In this document: one piece after another, positions 58,501 to 64,000 of the stretch
How the letters are laid out: each line of letters starts with the position of its first letter
Position numbering within the stretch: the stretch's first letter is position 1
NCBI GenBank assembly: GCA_007922195.1
Contig: ML682024.1
Coordinates: 6,024,273 to 6,088,272 of the forward strand
Length of the DNA stretch: 64,000 bases
Origin: Podocnemis expansa
Lineage: Eukaryota; Chordata; Testudines; Podocnemididae
Direction: 5' to 3'
Position numbers and translations under genes: made by a program
The notes under the pieces: generated by a model
Told to the model about the DNA's origin: nothing
Seen by the model: the letters and a program-made list of their open reading frames with translations, nothing else
Database searches by the model: none

Positions 58501-61500
58501 TTAGGGGTAGAACCCAGCTGTCTTTGTCTTTCCTTCTGGTTCACAGCATCGACGACCAGCGAACTGGGAGTGGGGTGCTGGAACAGAAAGGAGAACTTGT
58601 CCTGGGGAATGTGGTACTTCCAGTCTGTGACCCTTGAGACCAGCAGGATTGAGGATGGGGTTTGCCAGCATGCCTTGACAATACTGTATACCCCTTCATG
58701 GAGAGGGACCAACACCTTAGTGGGTGGGACCCTATGGCCAACGTCGAAGAGGGGATTAGTTTCCTCCTGCACGACCCCGAGCTCCAGGTTCGGGTTTGCT
58801 GCTGTACGGCACAGCAATGCTTGGTGGGCACGAGAGTCTTTGTTATGGTCAGTTGGTCTCTCAAAAGTACTCTTATCGGGTGAGGAAGAGGAGTGGGCCC
58901 AGGAACCACTACAGCGTGTGGAGTCTGGATCAGGTTCATCGTCTGAGAAGTCAGAGTCCATAGAGTGCACAGGAGACTGGTCGGGGCGGTGCCATGGGCT
59001 CAGGATATCCTCTGCTGTCATGTCCAGCCAATCATGTGACCAGTTGTTAAAAGAGGCCCTGGTGTCCCAAAGATGTGGAGGTGAATGGCCTCAACTAGGT
59101 TGCGCTGGGAGGGAGGGTCCCCTCGACGCTGATGGTGCTGGAGATCTCTTCCTTCATTGAGGCGTGGGTGAGGGAGAGTGGTTGTGGTGTCGTTTCCCCA
59201 AATGGTCTCTGATCTTTAACATCATCTTGAGCGGAGAGGATCAGCCTGAGGCTGGGGGCAAAGTCAACGCGGAGGCATGGGAAGGGGCCCTCGAAGCCTG
59301 GGAGCATGATACAGTCATATCCCGAAAGGAGCGTGGAGAAGAGGCCGGGGAGCAGTCCTCACCAGATTGCAGTACCGGTGCCAGGCTCAGTGGTACCAGA
59401 TCTGTTGATGGGTGGTCCCCAATACCAGACTGCAGTGCCGGGGCGGGTTGCTGGTCGGTACCGGGTTAGCGGACGGTACTGTCACTTGTGCTGACCTGGC
59501 TTCTGGTGCAGCAGTCGGCGTCGACTTGGGTTTCTTCCATGGTACCATTGACGGTGCCACCTTTGGTCCAGCATTGGGACAGTTCGGCAGCCAATGAGTA
59601 CGGAGCCCCGATGGTACCAACTGGGGCGTTGACTGAGTTCGGACTCGGCACCAACGAGTGGTCCTGGGATTGCGGTGCCGGTCGGGAAGCTGGTGGAGCA
59701 CACATGGCTCGGGCGGCATTAGAGGCTTGCGTGGTACTCCCAACAAGGGAGCGCAGACGCAGCTCTCTGTCTTTGAGAGTCCTCTTTTTGAAGGACTGGC
59801 AAAGGGGACAACTCTCAGCGAGATGGGACTCATCCAGGCATGTGAGACATTTGTCATGTGGATCATCAAGTGGGAAGGCTTTGAAGCATTCTAAGCATGG
59901 CTTGAAACCGGGCATCTTGAATTTTGCGGTAAAGACAGGCACTTGCTTACACAAGTTTGTTGGCTGATCCGAACCCGATAGTGAGGGCAGAAAAAGGAAT
60001 TGGCAGGGTCAGGGTCAGGGTCACCTATATAGCCGCAGTCACGGCGTGGAGGGGGCGTTGGCCACGTGCCTTGACCTGACAGGCTAAGGCTGAAGACTTT
60101 CTGAACTATCATGCGCTGCGGCATGTAGACATCGATAACTGAATGATGTGAGCAGCGCTCAAAGGAGGAGGAGTTCTGCTGGAGCAGGGACTATATCTCT
60201 CTGCCTGCTGTTAGCTATGCCACCAGCACTCTGATGTGGGCATAGCTGTGTCTACACTGGGGGGTTTTATCAGCATAGCCACAACAGGCAGGAGGAGCTA
60301 TGCCAGCGTCAGCCATTTTTGTGCTTGTGCCACTGTCTGTAAAATGGGCACAGTTCTGCCAGACCTCACAGGGAGACAGGACTTGTGCTTGGAGATGGGT
60401 AGCAGACCAAGCTTCCTAGGTGTGCAAACAGTGCTGTATAGATAGATCCCTTTACTTTGTTCCCAGCTCACTAGAGCTCTCAGCCAATTGAAACGCCATC
60501 TTCCCTTACCGCAGACCATCTTTGACGCCCTTATAAGAATGTAGGAGAACTGCCAGACTGGATCAGACCCTTGACTGACTGAGCCCACTAGCCTACACTG
60601 ACAGAATATCATATCTCCTATTAATTAGATGCTCATTCCCTGAACCATGCAGGTTCATGTCCCTGCCAAGCCAGTAATTTGGGCCCTAGTACAGGAATTT
60701 GGGTTTGAATCCCTGCTTTGCCTCATCTGTAATTGAGGGATAATAGCGAGGGTGTTTTGAAGATAAATCGTTAACAGGATACTCCAATACACCTCAATGA
60801 ACATTCCTGGCTAGTTTTTTTAAATAATCTTGTTACACTTTAAATCAAATCAAATCATAGGGCTGGAAGGGACCTCGTGAGATCATCAAGTCCAACCCCC
60901 TGGGAATTGAACCCAGGACCTTCTGCATGTTAAGCAGAGGTGCTAGCCACTACACTATCAAAGAGACAAGGAGGCCTTGTGGCACTTTTAAAGACTAACA
61001 AATGTATTTATTGCTTGAGTTTTTGTGGGAGAAAATCCCACTTTGTCAGACACTTGAAGATGATTCTCTATCTTCGAGCAGCTGAGGGAATGAGATTTTG
61101 TCCCAGGAAAGCTCATGCAATAAATAAATTGCTTAGTCTTTAAAAGTGGGACAGGACTCCTTGTTTCTTTTGCTGAACTAGAGTAATGAGGTCCCTTCCA
61201 GCCCTATGATTGATTGAACATTGAACATTGATTGAACATGGCTACCCCTTTGGAACTTGTTACCAAAGATATCCATGTTATCTGTATAACTACTCAGTTC
61301 TTTTGGCGAGCCTGCCTGGTTTCCATCAGATCACATAGCACTGAGCTCCCCAGGTAAGTGATGCACTGGGTGAAAGAATGTTGATTTTCTTCAATCAGTG
61401 TTGCACTGGTCACCTGGAAACCCTGTTCCAAGAGGAGCCAGATGGCAGCTTTCTGGAGACAGCATAGAAGAGAAATGCAGTTCCCTTTTGAGATAATCTG

Positions 61501-62942
61501 ACCAACACTCCTACTGTGAAATCCATCTTGCCCTCCTGGCTGTTAGGTGAATTACAACAGCTAAGCATTGCTAAGCTGGGTGGGGACAGCTGTGGAACAA
61601 TAGTGGACTCACTGACATTCTCATTGTCTGCTTGTTTCTCTAAGGCAGCAGTGCCTATCTGTCTGGATGCCCCATGCCACACAGACACCATACTGTCCAG
61701 TGCAGTAGAGAGGTAAGTGTGAGTGACCTAAAGATGCTGAAGCAGTGAGGCTGGCTGACATTTTAACCATGCCAAAGAGGCGTCACAGAAACTGGGTTAC
61801 ACAGCTGAGAGGAAAATAAACAAGTTGCCCTGTGGCACTTTTAAAGAACAACATGGCTGCCCTTCTGGAATGTGACATCTGAGCCCCACACCTGGCACTT
61901 GTCAGCAGAGCTCTGTTGACTTCCAGGTAACTAAGATGCTTTCCAGCTGAGCATGTCTCACAGCCACGGAAGGGACATCCAGCAGTGCGGTCATCTCTCC
62001 ATATCCTACTGAGGCAGGACCTGGCAGGTGTTTGTCCACCCTGTTCTCAAAAACCTCCCATGCTGGGATTCCAGAGCCCCCTTTGGTCATCGGCTTCCAT
62101 GCTGAACTAGCCTTAAAGCTAGAAAACTTCTCCTAATATCTAACCTAAGTCTCACTCACAGCAAACAGAGCTGGTTTCCTCTCGTCTCACCTCCTAGGTA
62201 TAAAACAAACAAACAAGGAGTCATATGGCACTTAAAAACTAACTAATTAATTTATTGCATGAGCTTTTGTGGGAGAACATCCCATTAGATATGGAGAACT
62301 GATCGCTGTCTGTTTTAGAACAACTTTGTACCTATTTGAAGACTTGTTTCCTCCCTTCAGCCTTCTCTTTTCTAGTCTTGCTGGATCCTAGCAAGCTCTT
62401 CCCACTATTCCTAATAGCTCTGTGACTGGCTCAGTTTTGAGTTGGTGACTGGCCCTGATAGCTGCATGGCAATTAAAGACCATCTGTGGCATGACTAAGG
62501 CCAGCCCGGATGAGCTGGCCTGTGCTTACATGCTTTGGGATCTATAAAACTGCTATGTAGTCATGGTTGGGTCTGAAGCCTGGCCTCTGAGACCACCCTT
62601 CCCCCCCCAGAGGGGAACATGTCAGTGCCCAGGCTGTACATCTACTCTGCAGTTTTACAGACCCAAAATCTGGAGTTTGCTGACAGATTCTAGATTCAGT
62701 GTCCCGGGTTTCTTATCACAGTGTGGTTACACTGTGCATCTGGAGCACGTAGCCTCAAGCTTTCCCCCCAGCCAACAGCCTTGCTGAATATCCATCACCA
62801 CTTGCACCCAGAGTCAAATTCCTGTCTGTTCCAGGAGACCTGGAGACCTGCAGCACAGTGCCCTCATCCCAGTGCAGAATCAGCTCTCCCCTGTCAAAGA
62901 GGAGCAGCTGTATGAGTGCTGGTTTCAAATGTTAGCACCAGG
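22582..62942 (+). CDS. KASH5: KASH5 (CCDC155), 18 coding exons, 3' end beyond window
   Basis: Outer nuclear membrane LINC protein that links meiotic telomeres, through SUN1, to dynein. Coding exons: 22582-22756, 25268-25363, 26034-26274, 27578-27639, 28814-28886, 30523-30684, 31574-31691, 32711-32761, 34301-34378, 35124-35180, 36169-36228, 37432-37496, 48804-48891, 49936-50064, 50876-50951, 52450-52598, 61645-61712, 62835-62942. All phases join: 618 codons plus 2 nt. Exons 2-3 encode the EF-hand-like dynein-binding region (TCTFEACDLEQTGEVSVFR and LDPEERGITVDLLTFRAI). Exons 6-12 form the coiled coil, closely like human (SSIEDLEYSNKKLA, ELEDLKAVAKNLEEEN, EKEQQYLSIQVDSLQEE, LRLETNQLQEQLYQTYEDL). 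Exon 14 has LPSPLCGLLP and exon 18 ALIPVQNQLSPVKEEQ, matching the region before the human KASH segment. The transmembrane/KASH exon is not seen before 64000. Exon 17 is the weakest. Human KASH5 has 562 residues. Confidence 0.93.
22757..24159. other. KASH5 intron 1, left part
   Basis: Intron sequence with no repeat that I can name before the MITE at 24160. Confidence 0.5.
24160..24466. mobile_element. hAT-type MITE, 307 bp
   Basis: Terminal inverted repeats CAGTGTTTCCCAACCTTTGG and the reverse complement of 'aaaggttgggaactgctg'. The flanking 8-mers ATCTAGTC (24152-24159) and AACTAGTC (24467-24474) differ at one base. 'ggtccatggacc', 'ggtccgtgg' and 'ggtccac' recur inside. No transposase frame. 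Confidence 0.82.
24540..25231 (+). mobile_element. CR1 LINE 3' end, sense
   Basis: Runs from 'ggaaaaggcacagagaaggg' through 'ataaggaagtacttcttcac' to the terminal 'gggctagatggact' and 'tggccattcttatattctta', the CR1 3' untranslated region and tail. 5'-truncated; no protein frame. Confidence 0.85.
25364..26033. other. KASH5 intron 2
   Basis: Short intron with no repeat or other element that I can name. Confidence 0.5.
26535..26625. repeat. 'aggagtcctgactct' dispersed repeat fragment
   Basis: Two close units ('ctcaggagtcatgctc' and 'cccaggagtcctgactct') belong to the same low-copy family as 7085-7200, 14610-14740, 31790-31900 and 50640-50700. It is possibly a tRNA-derived SINE remnant ('ggttagagcaggggg' in the better copies). 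Confidence 0.45.
26936..27335. mobile_element. hAT-type MITE, 400 bp
   Basis: Ends CAGTGGTTCCTAACCTT and the reverse complement of 'aggttaggaactactg' form inverted repeats. Flanking 8-mers CTCTAAAT (26928-26935) and CTGTAAAT (27336-27343) differ at one base. The interior is GC-rich on the right and contains a 'gggacccc' motif near both ends. The ends resemble those of 24160-24466, so the two may share one transposase source. Confidence 0.82.
27640..28813. other. KASH5 intron 4
   Basis: Intron without recognised repeats. A second possible acceptor ('ctctactggcag') lies at about 28741, 73 bases before the chosen exon 5 acceptor at 28813. Starting there does not extend the frame cleanly. Confidence 0.45.
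29520..30130. repeat. GC-rich dispersed element, related to those at 47833 and 55471
   Basis: Begins CAGGGCCGTTACTAG then 'actggggcctgcggggc', similar to the start of the insertion at 55471. It contains a 30-bp inverted repeat (29549-29578 and 29665-29694, 28 of 30 matching). The 231-codon minus-strand frame across it looks accidental. The right boundary is unclear. An 8-mer TTGGGCCT occurs just before the start (29512-29519) and again at 29995-30002, a possible target duplication. Confidence 0.45.
31130..31425 (+). repeat. Possible old SINE-like repeat
   Basis: The block 'gctctttgggatggggactg', 'tacagtgcctagtacattgg' and 'ctggggcctctagggactat' followed by a 'taataac' tail recurs widely in reptile genomes as far as I recall. 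The family name is unknown to me. Confidence 0.4.
31790..31900. repeat. 'ggagccaggactcctgg' dispersed repeat
   Basis: Two imperfect units ('taggacccctgggttctatc' and 'gggagccaggactcctggct') separated by 'ggttagagcacag'. Same family as 7085-7200 and 14610-14740. Confidence 0.5.
31901..32710. other. KASH5 intron 7, right part
   Basis: No gene or named repeat seen. Confidence 0.4.
33061..33362 (+). mobile_element. CR1 LINE 3' end, sense
   Basis: Contains 'gagctctttaatgtagcaga', 'gtggctggaagctgaagcta', 'ggaacaatctaccaagggc' and the terminal 'atgacctgatagttccttct' with 'ggccttaacatctattaatc'. This is the CR1 3'UTR with its octamer-like end. Confidence 0.85.
33431..33840. mobile_element. Foldback/MITE-like element built of TTTCGAAA palindromes
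   Basis: Ends CAGGGCTACGTTCACAC and the reverse complement of 'ctttgtgaacacaccccag' form approximate inverted repeats. Between them lie five TTTCGAAA palindromes, most extended to TTGTTTCGAAACAA, plus variants (TTTTGAAA, ATCGAAAT, TTCGAATT). No protein frame and no clear target duplication. Each palindrome centre is a CpG in otherwise AT-rich DNA. Confidence 0.6.
34840..34990 (+). repeat. MIR-like SINE
   Basis: 'cacctgggttctatttctga', then 'ctctgtgcctcagttttccc' and 'aaaaatggttaatgcc', in MIR order, plus orientation. Confidence 0.6.
35278..35490 (+). repeat. MIR-like SINE
   Basis: 'aacctgggttctattcctgg', 'gactcggtttccccatctgt' and 'aaaacactttgagatcaagt', then 'ggtgttattactg'. This is the MIR order including the 3' part. 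Confidence 0.7.
35584..35911. mobile_element. hAT-type MITE, 328 bp, perfect 8-bp target duplication
   Basis: Ends CATGGGTCAGCAACC and the reverse complement of 'ggttgcagacccctg' form inverted repeats. The identical 8-mer GATTAGAT flanks it at 35576-35583 and 35912-35919. 'gagagccgca' and 'gagccacatgcagctc' inside recall the element at 548-1080. No transposase. Confidence 0.88.
36389..36700 (+). mobile_element. CR1 LINE 3' fragment, sense
   Basis: 'cactggtgagatctcacctg', 'gaacactctccagtgctggt' and later 'gggactagattcagtgactc' correspond in order to the CR1 3' region. It is more diverged than the other copies. Confidence 0.6.
37216..37403. mobile_element. hAT-type MITE, 188 bp, perfect 8-bp target duplication
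   Basis: Ends CAGGGGTCTCAAACACATGG and the reverse complement of 'gagtttgagacgcctg'. The identical 8-mer CTCCAGAG lies at 37208-37215 and 37404-37411. It sits only 28 bases before KASH5 exon 12, so its right side contributes to the upstream region of that acceptor. Confidence 0.88.
38385..38560 (+). mobile_element. CR1 LINE 3' fragment, sense
   Basis: 'gatggaagctgaagccagat', 'aaattcaggctaaaaatgag' and 'ccagtggaacaactcacc' match the CR1 3'UTR block also seen at 33061 and 53370. Confidence 0.7.
38630..38935 (+). mobile_element. CR1 LINE 3' fragment, sense
   Basis: 'agatgttgaaaaattggaaa', 'gagatgcaaggagcttggtc' and 'aagggctctttaatctgg' are CR1 3' blocks. They lie upstream, in the CR1 consensus, of the block found at 38385, so this is a separate insertion or a rearranged one. 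Confidence 0.65.
39236..40148 (-). mobile_element. Penelope-like retroelement fragment, antisense
   Basis: On the minus strand 39797-40012 encodes a C-terminal polymerase-to-linker stretch, PPNLKQILTSNCTPYN then CNKPHCHICSYSNSS. About 39600-39760 gives HFNL-type and HSVADLKVAIFQ-type peptides of the GIY-YIG endonuclease region, broken by stops. Its 3' end (low coordinates) is the 'tttaaggtgttgcaggactc' tail on the minus strand, whose complement resembles the short repeats at 46497, 54118, 54330 and 60960. It ends at about 40148, where the DIRS-like element begins. Non-functional. Confidence 0.65.
43741..44112 (-). pseudogene. DIRS gag-like frame, C-terminal part
   Basis: EEGRIASQDLLLSAWDAVDM, ATAVTLRHAAWLW and LPFRGNALF parallel the frame at 57989-58375 (EEGEMVSTDALMAIWDAID, LAVMMRHSAWLQ and LPFKGPNLF). 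It is separated from the N-terminal part by frame breaks and the SINE. Confidence 0.65.
44632..44738 (+). mobile_element. tRNA-Val-like SINE with CR1-type tail
   Basis: The head 'tagtagctagcacctctgct' (A box), 'taacatgcagaag', then 'gtcctgggttcaattcccag' (B box GGTTCAATTCC) resembles tRNA-Val(AAC). The tail 'ggttggactcgatgatctca' followed by 'ggtcccttccagccctatga' is the CR1 3' end. It lies inside the DIRS gag frame. The same SINE occurs reversed at 60842-60958. Confidence 0.78.
44740..45796 (-). pseudogene. DIRS gag-like frame, N-terminal part, interrupted
   Basis: Has a Cys/His cluster (FKPCVECSKAF, DDPHKKCLWCLGESH, then ACSICLSF) followed by FKPRTIKDREQRHRAL, the arrangement of the DIRS gag zinc-binding segment. 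The copy at 59466-59954 has the same pattern. The rest is Pro/Ser/Gln-rich with recurrent GTGCC/GGTACC DNA units. The frame ends inside the inserted SINE. Confidence 0.65.
45866..46496. other. KASH5 intron 12, between DIRS-like element and nested repeats
   Basis: The first 100 bases ('ctccagctttgtcaatctgt', 'ttcttcacttccccaggtg') may continue the Penelope-like element of 39236-40148 beyond the DIRS insertion. The remainder holds no recognised feature. Confidence 0.35.
46497..47215. repeat. Three-layer nest of repeats
   Basis: Outer layer: a Penelope-related copy in two pieces. 46497-46540 ends '...agcaaaacaaacaa', and 47094-47215 resumes 'aaggagtctggtggcac'. Middle layer: a MITE, 46541-47093, with ends 'gggatagatctgcactggag' and the reverse complement of 'cttccactgtagacataccc', filled with TTAAGTCAACTTAA-type palindromes. 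Inner layer: a second Penelope-related foldback at about 46658-46825, splitting the MITE. Confidence 0.7.
47216..47832. other. KASH5 intron 12 sequence
   Basis: No feature recognised. Confidence 0.4.
47833..48230. repeat. GC-rich dispersed element copy
   Basis: Begins 'cagtggggatcgttatctgg' and then 'tttggggcc', resembling the starts at 29520 and 55471. It carries repeated 'ccctggccag..a.ggg' and 'gcagcctggccctgg' units like those in 55471-56073. The right boundary is uncertain. Confidence 0.45.
48231..48803. other. End of KASH5 intron 12
   Basis: No repeat recognised before the exon 13 acceptor (CAG at 48801-48803). Confidence 0.4.
49090..49275 (+). mobile_element. CR1 LINE 3' end, sense
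   Basis: 'ttaaccactggaagggctgt', 'ggatgggatgtttttctaaa' and the terminal 'gggtcccttctggcgctaga' with 'atctatgg' mark the CR1 tail. Confidence 0.75.
50065..50875. other. KASH5 intron 14
   Basis: Contains a weak 'cagaactcctgggttttatt' repeat unit near 50675-50695 and otherwise no named feature. Confidence 0.4.
50952..52170. other. KASH5 intron 15, left part
   Basis: No coding block or named repeat seen. Confidence 0.4.
52180..52335 (+). repeat. MIR-like SINE
   Basis: 'gaggcagcataactagttga', 'ggagtcagaagacctgcatt' and 'ctctgtgccttagtttcctt' follow the MIR order from head to core. Confidence 0.75.
53175..53355 (+). repeat. Old L2/MIR-class fragment
   Basis: 'ctggtagcacctggtgcaat', 'agagcttagaatttaaatgg' and 'tatccccattttatagataa' match a widespread amniote repeat block. 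Confidence 0.5.
53370..53850 (+). mobile_element. CR1 LINE 3' end, sense
   Basis: 'gaagagccatgagaacctgc', 'aaggctctttaatctagcag', 'gctggaagctgaaactagac' and 'ggaacaatttaccaagggta' run in CR1 order. Confidence 0.85.
54118..54226 (+). repeat. Penelope-related dispersed repeat, short deleted form
   Basis: 'acaaggagtcctgtggcact', 'taatttatttattgcatgag' and 'ccactttgtcaaa' join directly to 'tggctacccctttggatct'. The second foldback arm is almost entirely deleted. Confidence 0.7.
54336..54537. repeat. Penelope-related foldback repeat
   Basis: The left arm 'acaaacaaggagtcctgtgg' near 54346 and the right arm 'ccacaggactccttgtttgt' near 54479 are exact inverse complements. The element ends 'ctgaactagactaacacagc' and 'agcccctttgg'. 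Confidence 0.75.
54538..55171. other. KASH5 intron 16 sequence
   Basis: No named feature between the foldback repeat and the DIRS-like element. Confidence 0.4.
55471..56073. mobile_element. GC-rich hAT-like element, 603 bp, inserted in the DIRS element
   Basis: The other DIRS copy reads 'ggtaagtaacccaccgttct' without a break (40410-40432), showing the empty site. Here the site is split and duplicated: AGTAGCCC at 55463-55470 and AGTAACCC at 56074-56081, 8 bp with one difference. The insert starts CAGGGACGTCGCTGG and ends with the complement of CAGAAGCAGTGCTG, weak inverted ends of CAG...CTG form. The interior repeats 'cctggccaggga' and 'ggggcc' motifs with many CpGs. Long open frames here are compositional. 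Confidence 0.65.
56130..56694 (-). pseudogene. DIRS RNase H region
   Basis: MDASNAGGGHILGG, then HINVKELRAIRLACMTF and ILPDNTTAVFYTNWEGG, give the RNase H acidic residues (D, E, D). A shifted frame continues as ALRHNFIPVASHLQGVDN and GLADSLSR. The region is split into overlapping frames by frameshifts. Confidence 0.75.
56882..57933 (-). pseudogene. DIRS reverse transcriptase, broken at the catalytic box
   Basis: The first frame (57933-57184) has HFLVPKLNGDLRPIPDLRAL, SPGDWFAALDLKDAYVHIAI and FTALPFGLSLAPRVF, the fingers and palm of a DIRS-type reverse transcriptase. It stops at 57184. In another frame the next codons read NLDD followed by a stop, at the place of the Y-x-D-D catalytic motif, then continue in the thumb frame (57160-56882: GLHINQEKSKLHPSQNIKFI). 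The element cannot make a working enzyme. Confidence 0.85.
57989..59954 (-). pseudogene. DIRS gag-like frames
   Basis: Three frames follow one another. 59954-59466 carries the Cys/His cluster (FKPCLECFKAF, HDKCLTCLDESH, SCPLCQSF) then FKKRTLKDRELRLRS. 59021-58359 ends with EARKLDLLGRKAYSIAAFQL. 58375-57989 carries the WDAID and RHSAWLQ motifs. The breaks between them mark loss of function. Confidence 0.75.
60533..60620 (-). mobile_element. CR1 LINE 3' tip, antisense
   Basis: 'cttataagaatgtaggagaa' and 'ctgccagactggatcagacc' correspond to the reversed CR1 terminus also seen at 2399. Confidence 0.6.
60842..60958 (-). mobile_element. tRNA-Val-like SINE with CR1-type tail, antisense
   Basis: The reverse complement reads 'gatagtgtagtggctagcac', 'ctctgcttaacatgcagaag', 'gtcctgggttcaattcccag', then the CR1 tail, ending in a (tttga)n-like 3' repeat. 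The head is more complete than in the copy at 44632 and includes both pol III boxes. Confidence 0.8.
60960..61262. repeat. Penelope-related foldback repeat
   Basis: The left arm 'acaaggaggccttgtggcac', with 'tatttattgcttgag', is answered by the right arm 'ctcatgcaataaataaattg' and 'gggacaggactccttgt'. The outer end 'catggctacccctttggaac' is separated by a short CR1/SINE tail piece ('gaggtcccttccagccctat', 61188-61207) followed by 'gattgaacatt' repeats. Confidence 0.7.
61266..61644. other. End of KASH5 intron 16
   Basis: No feature other than the exon 17 acceptors: TAAG (ending 61644) and, four bases on, GCAG (ending 61648). Confidence 0.4.
62060..62420 (-). mobile_element. CR1 LINE 3' part, antisense, split by a Penelope-related repeat
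   Basis: 'ctcctaatatctaacctaag' at 62132 and 'acctatttgaagacttgttt' at 62331 are adjacent CR1 blocks. They are separated by a Penelope-related copy at 62203-62288 ('caaacaaacaaggagtcat', 'atggcacttaaaaactaac', 'attgcatgagcttttgtggg'). Confidence 0.65.
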
Positions 62943-63189
62943 GTGAGCAGTCCTCTGTAGATGTTTATCTAATCCCTGTTTTCCACTATCCCCCACGTCC
63001 ACACAGTGCTACTTTCACCCAACCACTGTTGTAACCCGCAGAAGAGCTATGTGGCCAGTGGTGGGGGTTTCTCCAAGGATGCATGGGTGGGTGTCTCCAA
63101 TGGTTTTCCTGCTGTATTGAACTTAGCAGATGGAAATATAAACAGGAGACTCCCATAGAGGCGCAAGGACTTGGCTTTCCTTCTGTGTT

Positions 63190-63625
63190 TAGCTCTGGTG
63201 CAACCACTGCTGGAATCCTGTACCCAGGTCTGGTTCAGAGAAGAGCCATGAGAATGCTTCAAGGATGGGAAATTACGTCTCTAGGAGCTGTCAGTTTAGC
63301 TTCCAGAAAGAGCTGAGGGGTACCTACAGGGGGGACAAATATTTGATAAAGGGCTCTTCAGTCCAACAGAGGAAGGTCTAACTAACCTGATCCAATGGCT
63401 GGAAGTTGAAACAACAGACCCAGACTGGAAATAAGGCACAAAGGTTTAACGATGAGGCAATGAAGTGTTGGACTGGTAGTCCCATGGTTAGGATGCATTC
63501 TCCTGCACTACCAATATTTAAATAGAGCCTGGCTATTTTTCTGAGACCTGGTCTAGTTCAATTTTCAGCTGTCATACAGGAGGCAGACTGGATCACAAGG
63601 GCTCTTTGGGCTCAAACTGTAGGAA
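63190..63625 (+). mobile_element. CR1 LINE 3' end, sense
   Basis: 'tcagagaagagccatgagaa', 'aaagggctcttcagtccaac', 'caatggctggaagttgaaac' and 'gactggaaataaggcacaaa' are in CR1 order. It follows KASH5 exon 18 and lies in intron 18. Confidence 0.75.
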
Positions 63626-64000
63626 TCCACAGGCAAAGGCAAACTGACATAGCTGAGGGCTTTCCACAGGAGAAAGTTGCACCAGTTTACCTAACAGATT
63701 CAATCTGGTGCAAACCACAGGGTGGACACTTTCATCTCATGGTAGCTTAAACCACTTCCTGAAGGATTTAAATGAAATGAAGCTGGTTTAAAGTGAAAGA
63801 AAATAATCCACCAGGGTTAATTGAAAGCTCCTGGCACGTGCAGAGGGGAGTTCAACAACACTGGTGTTAATTCCACTCTGCTGCAAAGCCAGTGTACAGA
63901 TCAGGCTAGGTGTGGGGCTCTCAGCGTGAGAGACTTCTCTCCCTGTATTTTCTTGGTGTGAGCTTTCTCCCTAAAGGATTGATAGAGATATGGTCCCCCA
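63626..64000. other. KASH5 intron 18, right edge of window
   Basis: No coding block for the KASH transmembrane segment is present here. Confidence 0.5.

Larger units (their letters stand above)
55172..60172 (-). mobile_element. DIRS-like retrotransposon with inverted terminal repeats, inactive
   Basis: The left end (about 55196-55380) and right end (about 59985-60172) are inverted copies; for example, 'gtggccaacgccccctccac' at the left matches the complement of 'gtggagggggcgttggccac' at the right. On the minus strand the order is gag (59954-57989), reverse transcriptase (57933-56882), RNase H (56694-56130). The tyrosine recombinase and methyltransferase expected of DIRS are absent. Between the RNase H end and the left repeat sits a 603-bp GC-rich insertion (55471-56073). 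The element lies antisense in KASH5 intron 16. Confidence 0.82.

Noticed and set aside
1..64000. CRISPR arrays, bacterial operons, phage or intact viral genes
   Set aside because: Direct repeats here are eukaryotic transposon families; coding sequence is in short spliced exons. No intact retroviral gag, pol or env frame was seen; the polymerase frames belong to DIRS and Penelope-like retroelements.

Overview
This window is vertebrate genomic DNA, most likely from a turtle; another non-avian sauropsid such as a crocodilian is possible. Three things point there. Genes are split into short exons with GT-AG introns and AATAAA signals. The interspersed repeats are a reptile mix: many CR1 3' ends, MIR-like SINEs, a tRNA-Val-like SINE with a CR1-type tail, Penelope-like and DIRS-like elements, and several hAT-type MITEs. 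The gene order matches human 19q13.33, with a divergent SLC6A16-like gene followed by CD37, DKKL1 and KASH5. There are no bacterial operons, CRISPR arrays or phage genes, and most long open frames are chance frames in GC-rich or repeat DNA.

Layout. 1-151 (-): first coding exon of an SLC6-family transporter, probably SLC6A16, running off the left edge. 152-4480: intergenic, with one intact hAT-type MITE (548-1080) and an antisense CR1 (about 2399-3365). 4480-5250: GC/CpG-rich promoter and probable 5'UTR exon of CD37. 6322-11754 (+): CD37, eight coding exons, 265 residues, with a possible alternative last exon at 10208-10309. 14089-16733 (+): DKKL1, four exons, 226 residues. Human TEAD2 lies between these two genes; here only about 1.8 kb separates them and it holds no TEAD coding sequence. 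About 21050-21290: CpG-rich promoter region before KASH5. 22582-62942 (+): KASH5, of which 18 coding exons (618 codons plus 2 nt) can be joined with matching phases. The last exon, with the transmembrane/KASH segment, is not found and should lie to the right.

Two KASH5 introns (37.5-48.8 kb and 52.6-61.6 kb) are expanded by transposons. Each holds an antisense DIRS-like retroelement with inverted terminal repeats (40150-45865 and 55172-60172). The first abuts a Penelope-like fragment and carries a SINE. The second carries a 603-bp GC-rich hAT-like insertion with an 8-bp target duplication. At 46.5-47.2 kb there is a three-layer nest: a Penelope-related copy split by a MITE, itself split by another Penelope-related foldback.

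The host genes form no common pathway. CD37 is a leukocyte tetraspanin, DKKL1 a secreted acrosomal/testis protein, and KASH5 the meiotic nuclear-envelope dynein adaptor. DKKL1 and KASH5 are both germline genes and lie head-to-tail. I found no wholly new gene system. The items most worth checking are the CD37 alternative exon, the missing TEAD2, the GC-rich hAT-like family, the TTTCGAAA palindrome element at 33.4-33.8 kb, and the tandem acceptor in KASH5.
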